Assembly: GCA_038207425.1 (NCBI GenBank)
Contig: JBBQZU010000010.1
Coordinates: 1 to 64,000, forward strand
DNA: 64,000 bases
Direction of reading: 5' to 3'
Origin: JBBQZU01 sp038207425
GTDB taxonomy: Bacteria; Bacteroidota; Bacteroidia; Flavobacteriales_D; Cryomorphaceae
Part shown: positions 7,093 to 15,873 of the stretch, piece by piece
How the letters are laid out: each line of letters begins with the position of its first letter
How positions within the stretch are numbered: position 1 is the first letter of the stretch
Made by a program: the position numbers and the translations under genes
Notes under the pieces: generated by a model
Seen by the model: the letters and a program-made list of their open reading frames with translations, nothing else
Told to the model about the DNA's origin: nothing
The model's database searches: none

Positions 7093-9075
7093 TTACAACA
7101 TTTTCAGGGTATTCAATTCTTGTTGTGTAAGATGGCGCCACTTGCCGCGGGGTAGGTCCTTTTTGGTAAGACCTGCAAAAATTACTCTGTCGAGCCCTTT
7201 CACTTCGTAGCCGAGGTGTTCAAACATGCGCCGTACAACGCGGTTTTTTCCACTGTGTATTTCTATACCAATGTCTTTCTTATCCTTGCCATCGCCCACG
7301 TATGATACTTCGTCAGCTTTCATAAGGCCATCTTCCAGTTCTACTCCATCGCGAAGTGCTTTCAGGTCGGGGGCTTTCAAGGGCTTATCGAGGTGCACAT
7401 GGTAGAGTTTGTGCACGCCATGCGAAGGGTGGGTAAGTTTTTTTGTAAGGGCACCGTCGTTGGTAAGCAGCAGCAGGCCTGTAGTTAGTCTGTCGAGCCG
7501 GCCCACCGGAAATACCCTTGCTTCGCCTATACCACGAAGTAGCGAAAGTACGGTGCGCCTGCCTTCGGGGTCTTTGGCAGTGGTAATAAAATCTTTGGGC
7601 TTATTGAGCAAAATGTACACGGGTTTCTCAGGCGACATGCGCTCCCCGGCATAGGTTACCTTATCAGTTATTGATACCTGAAAGCCCATTTCTGTAACTT
7701 GAACCCCATTTACTTCAATTAGTCCGTTTTTTATAATATCATCGGCTTCGCGGCGGGAACAAATACCGGAATTGGCAATGTATTTATTGAGACGAACAGT
7801 ATCCTTATGCCGCGAACCCGTTTTGGCGCCACCTGAATTTTTTATCCTTTCAGCCTTGTTTGATGCATCACTACCGGGCCTTTTAAATGGAAATTTTCCT
7901 CCCCTTCGTTCTCCGTCTCTACCCCTTGGCGCTGGGCGAGAACTTCTTTCTGTCCTTTCATCATCTTTTCTCGGTGGTTGCGACGGTCTGTCGCCACCGT
8001 CATCGCTGTAGCGTGATGCACTGCGTGGAGGTCTTTCGGGTCTGCCACCTTCATCGCTTCGTGATTCAAAGGGCTTCTTAAAACCTGATGCATCATCGTC
8101 TCTTCTCGGTGGTCTTGATGGTCTGTCGCCACCTTCATCGCCATAGCGTGATGCACTGCGCGCAGGTCTTTCGGGTCTGCCGCCTTCATCGCTTCGTGAT
8201 TCAAAGGGCTTTTTAAAACTTGATGCATCATCGTCTCTTCTCGGTGGTCTTGATGGTCTGTCGCCACCTTCATCGCCATAGCGTGATGCACTGCGCGCAG
8301 GTCTTTCGGGTCTACCGCCTTCATCGCTTCGTGATTTATAGGGTTTTTTAAAACCTGATGCATCATCGTCTCTTCTCGGTGGTCTTGATGGTCTGTCGCC
8401 ACCGTCATTACCATAGCTAGATGCACTGCGCGCAGGTCTTTCGGGTCTGCCGCCTTCATCGCTTCGTGATTTATATGGTTTTTTTAAACCTGATGCATCA
8501 TCGTCTCTTCTCGGTGGTCTTGATGGTCTGTCGCCACCGTCATTACCATAGCTAGATGCACTGCGCGCAGGTCTTTCGGGTCTGCCACCTTCATCGCTTC
8601 GTGATTTGTAAGGTTTTCTGAAACCGGGTGTACCGTGGTCTTTTTTGGCTGGACCTGAGGATTTATCTTCTTCGTTTCTGCCGAATCTTGCAGCACCTCT
8701 TGGTGGGCGTTCCGGCACACCGAAATCGTCACTTTGCGATTTGAGTGGTTTGCGACTGGTTGGTATGCGCTCTTCACTTTTTGCGGTACTTGCGGGTCTT
8801 TCACCTTCATCGCTCTTAGACTTACGTGCGGCGCTTCGGATGGGTCGTGTTGCCTTTTCCGGACTATCATCGGCTTTTAAGGCCGCTTTTTTGGCCGTGA
8901 TTATAGAAGCAGGGCGTTTTTTTGCCGGCGCTTCATCATCTACTATATCTTTCTTTCGGCTTTTGGGCTTGGCAGCAACTTTCTCAACTGATTCTTTGGA
9001 CTTTAAAGTTTTGGTTGATGTTTTTTTTGCTGCTACCGGTTTAGCGGTTTTTGACGTCTTTTTCTTTTCGGCCAT
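7093..9075 (-). CDS. RluB-type pseudouridine synthase with long repetitive N-terminal extension
   Basis: The C-terminal 240 residues are a normal large-subunit rRNA pseudouridine synthase of the RluB/RsuA type. An S4 RNA-binding domain (RLNKYIANSGICSRREADD) is followed by the catalytic motif GRLDRLTTGLLLLTNDG with its aspartate, and RMFEHLGYEVKGLDR. In front lies about 420 residues of charged, low-complexity sequence: a Lys/Ala/Thr-rich start, then nearly five copies of a 45-residue repeat rich in Arg, Asp, Pro, Gly and Ser. Bacteroidota homologues often carry such basic tails, presumably for RNA contact. The repeat count probably varies between strains. The ATG at 9075 is clear, and AsmA follows after six bases. 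Confidence 0.9.
   Translation of the reverse strand: MAEKKKTSKTAKPVAAKKTSTKTLKSKESVEKVAAKPKSRKKDIVDDEAPAKKRPASIITAKKAALKADDSPEKATRPIRSAARKSKSDEGERPASTAKSEERIPTSRKPLKSQSDDFGVPERPPRGAARFGRNEEDKSSGPAKKDHGTPGFRKPYKSRSDEGGRPERPARSASSYGNDGGDRPSRPPRRDDDASGLKKPYKSRSDEGGRPERPARSASSYGNDGGDRPSRPPRRDDDASGFKKPYKSRSDEGGRPERPARSASRYGDEGGDRPSRPPRRDDDASSFKKPFESRSDEGGRPERPARSASRYGDEGGDRPSRPPRRDDDASGFKKPFESRSDEGGRPERPPRSASRYSDDGGDRPSQPPRKDDERTERSSRPAPRGRDGERRGGKFPFKRPGSDASNKAERIKNSGGAKTGSRHKDTVRLNKYIANSGICSRREADDIIKNGLIEVNGVQVTEMGFQVSITDKVTYAGERMSPEKPVYILLNKPKDFITTAKDPEGRRTVLSLLRGIGEARVFPVGRLDRLTTGLLLLTNDGALTKKLTHPSHGVHKLYHVHLDKPLKAPDLKALRDGVELEDGLMKADEVSYVGDGKDKKDIGIEIHSGKNRVVRRMFEHLGYEVKGLDRVIFAGLTKKDLPRGKWRHLTQQELNTLKML
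7960..8606 (-). repeat. 135-bp tandem repeat, about 4.8 copies, in-frame
   Basis: The segment TCATCGCTTCGTGATT recurs at 8051, 8186, 8321, 8456 and 8591, an exact period of 135 bases, or 45 codons. The unit encodes RSDEGGRPERP, then a Ser/Gly stretch, GGDRPSRPPRRDDDAS and KKPYKS or KKPFES. Differences between units are mostly single bases, and the last copy at the low-coordinate end is the most diverged. The repeat lies wholly inside the pseudouridine synthase extension, at residues about 157-372. Confidence 0.92.
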
Positions 9076-9089
9076 TGTAGTTTAGGAGT

Positions 9090-9455
9090 TCAGAGTATTG
9101 GGTAAAATGCATCGGTGATGTGCATAACATCGTTTTGGTTGCCATTTAAGGTAACTGCCACGATATCAAATCGTGCTTCTTTATCGATTTCTTTTTTGAT
9201 CATATAGGCGTTTGCAGCGCGAATCATGAACCTTTGTTTTTGTTTGGTCACAAATTCTTCGGGGCTGCCGTAGTTATTATTTTTTCGGGTCTTCACTTCT
9301 ACAAAAACGATAAATCCTTCATTTTCAGCAATTATGTCTACTTCATCATGTCCATGACGCCAGTTGGTTTCAAGAATTCTGAAACCCAGAGAAGTCAAAT
9401 GCGTAGAAGCAAGTGATTCGCCCGATTGTCCGATTTCATTGGTCGAATGAGACAT
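9090..9455 (-). CDS. YraN family (UPF0102) putative endonuclease
   Basis: This 121-residue protein shows the YraN/UPF0102 pattern: an N-terminal helix with GESLASTHLTSLGFRILE, then the nuclease-like core RHGHDEVDIIAE and FVEVKTRKNN, which holds the PD-(D/E)xK-type acidic and lysine residues of Holliday-junction-resolvase-like folds. The cellular role is not established. It lies 14 bases upstream of the pseudouridine synthase gene in the same direction and is divergent from the DUF4412 gene, with a 42-base intergenic space. Confidence 0.88.
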   Translation of the reverse strand: MSHSTNEIGQSGESLASTHLTSLGFRILETNWRHGHDEVDIIAENEGFIVFVEVKTRKNNNYGSPEEFVTKQKQRFMIRAANAYMIKKEIDKEARFDIVAVTLNGNQNDVMHITDAFYPIL

Positions 9456-9497
9456 GTAAAACTTAAACTGAGAATCTAAGGTTCCTAATTAATTGTT

Positions 9498-10142
9498 ATG
9501 AAACGAATAACTACAACAATCGCAGCCTTTGTGCTTGCAGCAACATTAAGTTCGGCTGTTTTTGCATCCGAGCCATTCCAGGGTACGATCAAATTTACCA
9601 AAACGATCGGACCCGTAACCGCCAACTACACATACTATGTGAAAGGTGACAAAATTCGGGTCGAAGAACTCGGTGAAAACGGAGAAATTCAAGGGATCAT
9701 GATTATTGATACCAAGGCAAACTCTGTGAAAGCCCTAAGTCCCGAGCGACAAATGTACATAGATGTTCCCAACAAGCGTCCTGCAAAAGATGCTGAGGTA
9801 TATGTGCAGAAAACCAGCAACTCTCAAACCATCAATGGTTATAAGTGTAGTGAGGTGAAAGTAACGGGAAAAACAGACGGTCGTGAAGTTACCTTTTGGG
9901 TGGCTGATGATCACTTTGATTTCTTTATCCCAATGCTCGAAACATTGAACCGTAAAGATAAATTGGCAGTGTATTTTATGAACATTCCTGACCTTGCGGG
10001 TTACTTCCCAATGGTAGGTGTGGAGCGCAAAACCGATGGTGTTGAATTGTCAAAACTTCAGGTTTATGACATGAACAAAACCAATCTTGACGACAAGCTT
10101 TTTCAAATACCTGCGAACTTTACCAAGTTCGAAAGAGAATAA
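9498..10142 (+). CDS. DUF4412 domain exported protein
   Basis: A 214-residue exported protein with a signal peptide at residues 1-23 (cleavage near SAVFA-SEP). The body has the alternating strands of DUF4412: FQGTIKFTKT, YYVKGDKIRVEE, MIIDTKANSVKALSPE, and INGYKCSEVKV, which resembles the lipoprotein-carrier-like LolA/LolB fold seen in DUF4412 proteins. It is likely periplasmic or outer-membrane associated; function is unknown. It is transcribed alone and ends at a strong hairpin that overlaps the 3' end of the converging carboxypeptidase gene. Confidence 0.8.
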   Translation: MKRITTTIAAFVLAATLSSAVFASEPFQGTIKFTKTIGPVTANYTYYVKGDKIRVEELGENGEIQGIMIIDTKANSVKALSPERQMYIDVPNKRPAKDAEVYVQKTSNSQTINGYKCSEVKVTGKTDGREVTFWVADDHFDFFIPMLETLNRKDKLAVYFMNIPDLAGYFPMVGVERKTDGVELSKLQVYDMNKTNLDDKLFQIPANFTKFERE

Positions 10143-10147
10143 GTAGG

Positions 10148-11056
10148 TTAACTGTGGTTTAGTGAAGAAGGCTGATCGTGATAAACGGTCAGCCTTACTT
10201 TTTTACCGTGAATCCAGGCTCGATTGTCGCTAATATGTCCTGATGGAAAGTTGAAGCATACAGGATATCCGTATTCACTTACGTGGCTTGCAATAATTTC
10301 TTCGGCATGTTTACCGAAAGGCACTTGATTGTCGTGCATATCGGTAAGACCTCCTACCACGAGACCTGCCAAATCTTTGAGCATACCGGCTCGTTTCAGA
10401 CACAACATCATTCGGTCAATATGGTAGAGGTACTCATCCACATCTTCAATAAAAAGAATTCTTCCTTTTGTATCGAGTTGGGTTGAAGAGCCCATCATAC
10501 TTATTAGCACGCTTAAGTTGCCCCCAATAAGCTCGCCCTCCGCGACTCCCTGCACATTCATGCGGTGATACATGGCTTCAGTATGGGGTAATTTGCCGCT
10601 CAGGACATCCCTGAGGCTGAGCAAAGCTTCGCTTGTATTGTCCTCAAAGTTTAGTGGCATGGTTGCGTGAACTGATGCCACTCCTGCATGTTTATAGGCA
10701 TGATTGTGGAGCACGGTTACATCGCTGTAACCCACAATCCACTTAGGTTGGGCAGCAAGTGTTTTCGTATCCATACCGTCAATAAGCCTGGCAGTGCCAT
10801 AGCCACCGCGCGCCAAAATAATTGCTTTTACATCGGGGTTGTTAATGGCTTCGTTGAGGTCTTGTAGTCGCTCTTCATCGCTTCCGGCAAATTGATTTTG
10901 AACCTTAAAAAGGTTTCTGCCGGGGAGGGTGCGAAAGCCCCATTTTTCCAGCACCGAGCGGGCATATTTAATGTTTTCAGGATCGGCTTTACGTGCTGTG
11001 GAAATGATGGTAATTAAGTCGCCAAGCAGCAATGGTGGGGGAAGTATGGTGTTCAT
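10148..11056 (-). CDS. LD-carboxypeptidase (peptidase S66)
   Basis: An S66 serine peptidase of about 302 residues. These enzymes trim the terminal D-alanine from murein tetrapeptides during cell-wall recycling. Motifs seen are the ILARGGYGTARLID segment with the nucleophile region IVGYSDVT, and FIEDVDEYLYHIDRM carrying the catalytic Glu, followed later by the FPSGH histidine. The open frame begins at 11131, but the ATG at 11056 (MNTILPPPLL) is chosen because family proteins begin just before the strand LGDLITIIS. No signal peptide is seen, fitting a cytoplasmic enzyme. It converges with the DUF4412 gene and diverges from metG. Confidence 0.9.
   Translation of the reverse strand: MNTILPPPLLLGDLITIISTARKADPENIKYARSVLEKWGFRTLPGRNLFKVQNQFAGSDEERLQDLNEAINNPDVKAIILARGGYGTARLIDGMDTKTLAAQPKWIVGYSDVTVLHNHAYKHAGVASVHATMPLNFEDNTSEALLSLRDVLSGKLPHTEAMYHRMNVQGVAEGELIGGNLSVLISMMGSSTQLDTKGRILFIEDVDEYLYHIDRMMLCLKRAGMLKDLAGLVVGGLTDMHDNQVPFGKHAEEIIASHVSEYGYPVCFNFPSGHISDNRAWIHGKKVRLTVYHDQPSSLNHS
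10168..10204 (+). terminator. Intrinsic terminator after the DUF4412 gene
   Basis: AAGGCTGATCG (10168-10178) pairs with CGGTCAGCCTT (10186-10196), with one wobble pair and a seven-base loop. TTTTTT follows at 10199-10204. The hairpin lies inside the last codons of the converging LD-carboxypeptidase gene. Confidence 0.7.
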
Positions 11057-11085
11057 AGTAACGGGTAATGATATGGCGAAGTAAT

Positions 11086-11093
11086 TATCTTTG
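11086..11093 (+). promoter_or_regulatory. -7 element for metG
   Basis: TATCTTTG matches the Bacteroidota consensus TAnnTTTG exactly and lies 26 bases before the TTG at 11119. It sits downstream of the ATG at 11068, which rules against that ATG as the translation start if this promoter is used. Confidence 0.6.
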
Positions 11094-11118
11094 CGCCCTA
11101 CAAACAAGCACAATCCAT

Positions 11119-13200
11119 TTGAATATTCCAAAGAGATATACCATTACGGCAGCCTTACCGTATGCAAATGGCCCCCTGCATATAGGACATATGGCCGGGG
11201 TGTATATTCCGGCTGATATCTATGTGCGGTATCTCAGGCTGAGAAACCGCGAAGTGGTATTCGTATGCGGGAGTGATGAGCACGGGGCTGCCATCACGCT
11301 CAAGGCCAAGAAGGAAGGTAAAACTCCTCAGGAAATTGTAGATGAATACCACAGTGTAAACAGGCAGGCTTTTGCCGATTTTGGAATTGTATTCGATATA
11401 TACCACCGTACATCTTCAGCCCTGCATCACAAAACCGCACAGGATTTTTTCCTGAAGCTCCTTGAAAAAGGCTCATTTGATGTACGTACCAATGAGCAGT
11501 ACTATGATGCAGAAGCAAATCAGTTTCTCGCCGATAGATATATAGTGGGTACCTGCCCAAGGTGTGGATTTGATAATGCTTACGGCGATCAATGTGAGAA
11601 CTGTGGAAGCACCCTTAATCCGCAAGATCTTATCAATCCGAGGTCAACCTTAAGCGGAAGCACTCCCATACTCAAACCAACTTCGCATTGGTTTTTGCCG
11701 ATGGAGCGTCATGAAGCATGGCTGCGGGAGTGGATTGAAAAGGGTACCCTTGACGAGAAATACCACCACAATCCGTCGGAGTGGAAAAAGCAGGTACTTG
11801 GGCAATGCAAATCCTGGATAGACGGTGGCCTGCAGGGTCGTGCAATGACCCGCGATCTCGATTGGGGGGTGCCTGTACCATTGGCTGAAGCCAATGGAAA
11901 GGTGCTGTATGTGTGGCTCGATGCGCCTATAGGATACATCAGCGCTACAAAGGCGTGGGCAGAAGGTGCCGGCAAAGACTGGGAACCTTACTGGAAAAGT
12001 TCTGGTACCAAGTTGGTACACTTCCTTGCCAAAGACAATATTGTGTTTCACTGCATTATATTTCCTATACTACTCAGGGAGCACGGTGACTTTATTTTGC
12101 CTGATAATGTGCCAGCCAATGAGTTTTTGAATCTCGAAGGCAAAAAGATATCGACCTCCCGAAACTGGGCTGTTTGGCTACATGAATATCTCGCCGATTT
12201 TCCCGGCAAGCAGGATGAGTTGCGCTACGTACTCAATTCCATAGCACCTGAATTCCGCGACAGCGAGTTTACCTGGACCGATTATCAAGCCAGGGTGAAC
12301 AATGAGCTCGTTGCTATCCTAGGCAATTTTATAAACCGAACCATTGTACTAACACACAAATTATTTGGAGGCGAAGTGCCATCACGAAAAGGTACAGACC
12401 TTAAGAATCTTCACTCAACTGATCCTTTGAGTACCCTTTCAGCAGCGCACGATGAGGTAGCTGACTTTATTGAGCAATACCGTTTCAGAGATGCACAGCA
12501 GGCCATGATGAATCTTGCACGTGCTTGCAATAAGCTTTTGACTGAAACCGAGCCATGGAAGCTCGTGAAAACCGATCCGGCAGCGGCGGGAGCCGTTATC
12601 AATATTTGCCTTCAGGTGGCAGCAAATCTTACTACCATTGCTGAGCCTTTTCTACCTGCCACCTGCGAGCGGCTGAGATCAATGCTCAATATGGAGCGTG
12701 TGGTATGGGATAGCAGTGGAAATCCTGATTTACTACCTGACCGTCATCCCATAGAGAAGGCTGAGTTATTGTACCAGCGAATTGAAGATGAGCAGGTAGC
12801 CACGCAACTCCAAAAGCTCGTAGATGCAGCGGCCCTGAATCAACCTAAAACCATACAACATATGCCCCAAAAAGACGCCATTGCCTTCGATGATTTTATG
12901 AAGGTAGATATCCGCATAGCGACTATACTGGAAGCGGAACGGGTGCCAAAAACCGATAAACTTATGAAGCTTACCCTGGATACGGGACTGGATAAGCGCA
13001 CCGTAGTATCGGGCATAGCAGAGTATTATAAGCCCGAAGATCTTCCGGGCCGGCAGGTGTCAATATTAATGAATCTTGAACCGAGAAAGATTAAGGGCAT
13101 TGAATCGCAAGGGATGATACTTATGGCTGAAGGTGCTGATGGGCGCCTTACCTTTGTGAGGCCTGACGATGGCATGGGCAATGGGGCTACTGTGCGGTAA
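11119..13200 (+). CDS. metG: Methionine--tRNA ligase
   Basis: Class I methionyl-tRNA synthetase of about 693 residues. It has the HIGH signature in ANGPLHIGHMAG, a zinc knuckle CPRCGFDNAYGDQCENC, the KMSKS loop in the variant form KKISTSRNW, and a C-terminal EMAPII-like tRNA-binding domain from about DFMKVDIRIATI to the end. The longest frame begins at an ATG (11068), but an exact -7 promoter lies between that ATG and the conserved start. The TTG at 11119 (reading LNIPKRYTITAALPYANG) best fits family N-termini. No Shine-Dalgarno is obvious, as is common in this phylum. Confidence 0.93.
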   Translation: MNIPKRYTITAALPYANGPLHIGHMAGVYIPADIYVRYLRLRNREVVFVCGSDEHGAAITLKAKKEGKTPQEIVDEYHSVNRQAFADFGIVFDIYHRTSSALHHKTAQDFFLKLLEKGSFDVRTNEQYYDAEANQFLADRYIVGTCPRCGFDNAYGDQCENCGSTLNPQDLINPRSTLSGSTPILKPTSHWFLPMERHEAWLREWIEKGTLDEKYHHNPSEWKKQVLGQCKSWIDGGLQGRAMTRDLDWGVPVPLAEANGKVLYVWLDAPIGYISATKAWAEGAGKDWEPYWKSSGTKLVHFLAKDNIVFHCIIFPILLREHGDFILPDNVPANEFLNLEGKKISTSRNWAVWLHEYLADFPGKQDELRYVLNSIAPEFRDSEFTWTDYQARVNNELVAILGNFINRTIVLTHKLFGGEVPSRKGTDLKNLHSTDPLSTLSAAHDEVADFIEQYRFRDAQQAMMNLARACNKLLTETEPWKLVKTDPAAAGAVINICLQVAANLTTIAEPFLPATCERLRSMLNMERVVWDSSGNPDLLPDRHPIEKAELLYQRIEDEQVATQLQKLVDAAALNQPKTIQHMPQKDAIAFDDFMKVDIRIATILEAERVPKTDKLMKLTLDTGLDKRTVVSGIAEYYKPEDLPGRQVSILMNLEPRKIKGIESQGMILMAEGADGRLTFVRPDDGMGNGATVR

Positions 13201-13219
13201 TACCATTGCGATAAATTGC

Positions 13220-13227
13220 TATTTTTG
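13220..13227 (+). promoter_or_regulatory. -7 element for tRNA-Arg
   Basis: TATTTTTG matches TAnnTTTG exactly, 26 bases upstream of the tRNA 5' end. No well-spaced -33 TTTG is seen. Confidence 0.5.
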
Positions 13228-13253
13228 CGCTCCTTTTAGCTTTTTGAACATTT

Positions 13254-13325
13254 GGCTCCGTAGTTCAATGGATAGAATGGAAGTTTCCTAAACTTTAGAT
13301 ATGGGTTCGATTCCCGTCGGGGCTA
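13254..13325 (+). tRNA. tRNA-Arg (CCT anticodon)
   Basis: A full cloverleaf can be drawn: acceptor GGCTCCG/CGGGGCT (with G-U pairs at the first and fourth positions), D-arm GTTC/GAAT, anticodon stem GAAGT/ACTTT around loop TTCCTAA giving anticodon CCT, and T-arm ATGGG/CCCGT around TTCGATT. It reads AGG codons. CCA is not encoded. It is followed at once by an intrinsic terminator. Confidence 0.93.
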
Positions 13326-13337
13326 CTACTATTGAAT

Positions 13338-13369
13338 CCCCTTTTGCAGCAGCAGAAGGGGTTTTTTTT
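13338..13369 (+). terminator. Intrinsic terminator after tRNA-Arg
   Basis: CCCCTTTTGC pairs with GCAGAAGGGG across an AGCA loop (one G-U pair), followed by eight T at 13362-13369. Confidence 0.88.
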
Positions 13370-13386
13370 GATTATCCTTAAAGGTG

Positions 13387-13956
13387 TTACTCTCTGATTT
13401 TCAAGAGCCTTGCAGGCGCGCCTGCGTATATTCCATTTGGTTCATATTTTACCTTGCTGTTTAGTACTGAGTTAGCTCCTACTATTGCGCCTTCGGGAAG
13501 GTCAACACCCATGAGTATAGTTGTATTTGCTCCTATTCCCGCACCCCTGCCAATTCGAATCGGATTTGAATCGGATGGCTGAACCACCGCAAGTGCTGAT
13601 GCTTTGAGTTGGTGAAATGAACCCCTGATACCAGTATTTTCAGCAATGCTTACCCAATCGCCCAAACTTATTTCGGTAAGCGTACTCAACACTACCCTAT
13701 CGCTCAGAAATACATTGTTTCCTATCAGGAGTGCACCTTCTTTAGCTATTTCAAAAGTCACATCTTTACCAAGGGTAAGGTTGTTTCCGATATTGATATT
13801 TCCAGAAGGGTAAAGTCTGAATACTGGCCACCCTAGAGCCCTGAGCCCTCTGCCTACTTTGCAACCCATAGCCCGCAGCATAATGGTGAGAGTCGCGCCG
13901 CGAATTCGCATCGATGCTGCGCGTTCGTAGCTGAAAATTGCAGATATCAGGCCCAT
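13387..13956 (-). CDS. Left-handed beta-helix acyltransferase (hexapeptide repeat)
   Basis: A 189-residue hexapeptide-repeat protein of the WcaF/LbetaH O-acetyltransferase type. Repeats such as GNINIGNNLTLGKDV, ALLIGNNVFLSDRV and IRIGRGAGIGANTTILMGV build the beta-helix. The usual C-terminal GAIVGANSVLNSKV and YAGAPARLLK close it. Such enzymes acetylate sugars of surface polysaccharides. It overlaps the upstream glycosyltransferase by ten bases, so the two are probably translated together and act on the same glycan. Confidence 0.85.
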   Translation of the reverse strand: MGLISAIFSYERAASMRIRGATLTIMLRAMGCKVGRGLRALGWPVFRLYPSGNINIGNNLTLGKDVTFEIAKEGALLIGNNVFLSDRVVLSTLTEISLGDWVSIAENTGIRGSFHQLKASALAVVQPSDSNPIRIGRGAGIGANTTILMGVDLPEGAIVGANSVLNSKVKYEPNGIYAGAPARLLKIRE

Positions 13957-14810
13957 CTTGATTTTTGTTTGTTCTTAATCCAAGCCATTGTTCCGGTGGC
14001 TTTGGCCAGTATGTATGCGCTTTTTCTTGCAAATTTTCTCACTCGGCATTTCCAAAGCAGCGCTGTGGTTTTAAGCGCGGTGCCTGTACCGTACCTTTTT
14101 TGAATTTGAATAGCTTCGCTATAAGTGCCACATCCAGAATTGCTCGCTCCACCAAGTGAAAAGTTGGCGAGCGGACTATCGATATATTCAAAATGCTGTC
14201 CTTTTTGCCATAGGGCCAGCACAAGGGCATAGTCGGCTGCGAGATTATAACGGGTATCGTACCCCCCAATTTGCCGGAAGGCTGATTCAAGCACAAAACA
14301 CGTGGGGTGAAAAATGCCCATACCACTTGGCATAAACTCAGGGTTGGGCCGTTCAACACGGTGGTATATTTTGCCGTCAATCTCTTTGATTTTATTCATA
14401 TTTCCATGAATAACAGGGGCAGTTCCAAATTTAGCGCATGAAACAATCCGGCTGATGGTATGGGGTAAATATGAGTCATCAGCATTCAGAAACGACAAGT
14501 ATTTGCCACGTGCTGCGGCTGCACCTTTGTTCATGGCGTAGTACATACCTCCATCGGGCTCGCTGATCCAAAGGTCAATTGCGCTGAGGTTGGCAGTAAT
14601 CAACTCTTTTGTTCCATCAGTGCTGCCGCCGTCAATGAGTATATATTCAAATCGCTTATCAGTTTGAATATTCAGTGAATCGATTGTAGCCTGCAATGAA
14701 CTTGCGGCATTGAAGCAAACGGTAATTACTGATACCAATGGGCTTTCAGTATTGCGTAGGCCAAGGTTAAACTTTGCATTTGAGTTGGCTTGCATGGTTT
14801 GCCTGATCAT
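13947..14810 (-). CDS. Glycosyltransferase family 2
   Basis: A GT-A fold glycosyltransferase of about 287 residues. The nucleotide-binding start is LVSVITVCFNAASSL, followed by YILIDGGSTDGTKE, the DxD-like SFLNADDSYLP, and GMGIFHPTCFV. This is the pattern of family 2 enzymes of the WcaA/Colanic type, acting at the cytoplasmic face on a surface glycan. The longest frame begins with TTG at 14840, overlapping the UbiA stop as TTGA. The ATG at 14810 is preferred, but translational coupling from the TTG remains possible. The acetyltransferase gene follows with an overlap. Confidence 0.87.
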   Translation of the reverse strand: MIRQTMQANSNAKFNLGLRNTESPLVSVITVCFNAASSLQATIDSLNIQTDKRFEYILIDGGSTDGTKELITANLSAIDLWISEPDGGMYYAMNKGAAAARGKYLSFLNADDSYLPHTISRIVSCAKFGTAPVIHGNMNKIKEIDGKIYHRVERPNPEFMPSGMGIFHPTCFVLESAFRQIGGYDTRYNLAADYALVLALWQKGQHFEYIDSPLANFSLGGASNSGCGTYSEAIQIQKRYGTGTALKTTALLWKCRVRKFARKSAYILAKATGTMAWIKNKQKSRWA

Positions 14811-14836
14811 TATTGAAGTAGAGCGAAAGTAGGTAT

Positions 14837-15724
14837 TCAAACGAAAAGGGTAGCCCCGAAAAGCAGGTATTCGGCAAAGAAAAATATCCAGAATGCCATG
14901 TAGAATTTGCGGATAGACTCATGGCTTTCAATTTCTACCCGGCCCGAAACGGAGAGAAATGCCAAGCCCAAAACTGCATGCCCAACGCAGAGCAAAGGGC
15001 CATTTACCAAAGTGAAAGTGTATAGCAGCGGTGCAAATGCACCAATCACATAGCCTGCTGCCACTGCATATATTCCTGCACGGTAGGTTTTTCCAATGCC
15101 TGCATTGATGGCCAGACTACTGATGCCAGCTTCTGCATCTCCGCGGGTATCAGGGATGTCTTTAAACCAAGCTATGCCGATGCTGAAAAACGAAACAAAA
15201 GCTACGAGTAACCAGACTTCAGCAGGGATGGCCTGCAGGCTAAGTTCTGCTTTTGCAAAATGAAGGTAGAATCCTATATTGATTAGAATACCCCGCACTA
15301 TGGTAATTGCAGATGCTGCTGTAGCATGGTGTTTTTTCAGGTATATCTGCTTCCATGAGTATATAAATCCGAGAATGGAGATTATGAGTATGAGTGCAGC
15401 CAGAAAAACTGAAAGGTAAATTGCAAGGCTGAGACTTAGTGCCAAAGCGACCCAACTGATCAGCTTACCCTGTTGCAAAGTAAGCGCCCCCGATGCTATT
15501 GGAAGATTTGGCTTATTGATTTTATCAAGCGCCACATCTACAACCTGATTGTAGCCTGTGATGAAAATATTGCAGAACAGCGCCGCAAACAGTGTAAGCC
15601 AAAAATGTTCAGAAGGCGGTATGATGTTGCCACCTGCAAGAAGGTAAAGAACAGCAATGCTTACGGCTGTGCCTATGACGGTATGCGGCCTTGAAAATCG
15701 CCAGAGCGTTATAAGATATTTCAA
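14837..15724 (-). CDS. UbiA prenyltransferase, homogentisate phytyltransferase-like
   Basis: About 295 residues with some nine membrane helices. The start FSRPHTVIGT, the first aspartate-rich motif NQVVDVALDKINKPNLPIAS and the second KDIPDTRGDAEAG resemble homogentisate phytyltransferase (VTE2/HPT) more than menaquinone MenA or heme CyoE. Such enzymes join a prenyl diphosphate to an aromatic acceptor in the membrane. The only fitting start is a TTG at 15724, which reads LKYLITLWRFSRPHT. The divergent neighbour looks like a phytol-kinase/phytyl-phosphate-kinase fusion, suggesting they share a prenyl substrate. The acceptor is not shown by the sequence. Confidence 0.8.
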   Translation of the reverse strand: MKYLITLWRFSRPHTVIGTAVSIAVLYLLAGGNIIPPSEHFWLTLFAALFCNIFITGYNQVVDVALDKINKPNLPIASGALTLQQGKLISWVALALSLSLAIYLSVFLAALILIISILGFIYSWKQIYLKKHHATAASAITIVRGILINIGFYLHFAKAELSLQAIPAEVWLLVAFVSFFSIGIAWFKDIPDTRGDAEAGISSLAINAGIGKTYRAGIYAVAAGYVIGAFAPLLYTFTLVNGPLLCVGHAVLGLAFLSVSGRVEIESHESIRKFYMAFWIFFFAEYLLFGATLFV

Positions 15725-15873
15725 TTGGATAAAAAATAGGTATTGGGTGCAAAGGTTGTTGAACTATTTGTTACTTCTGTTGTAAATATTTGCAAACCTT
15801 CAATTTTGAGATCATATTTTCCGAAAGGCCTGAATCCTTTAAATTTTCACATATTGCCAAATGAACCAATATA

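Noticed and set aside
7842..8459. Long +1-frame open frame across the 135-bp repeat
   Set aside because: It exists because the repeat length is a multiple of three, so any frame without a stop in one unit stays open in all. No independent start, promoter or family match.
8051..8606. CRISPR-like array
   Set aside because: The regular 135-base period has no unique spacers and lies in a translated gene, so it is a coding tandem repeat.
8484..8870. Second out-of-frame open frame next to the repeat
   Set aside because: Same cause; overlaps the pseudouridine synthase extension on the same strand.
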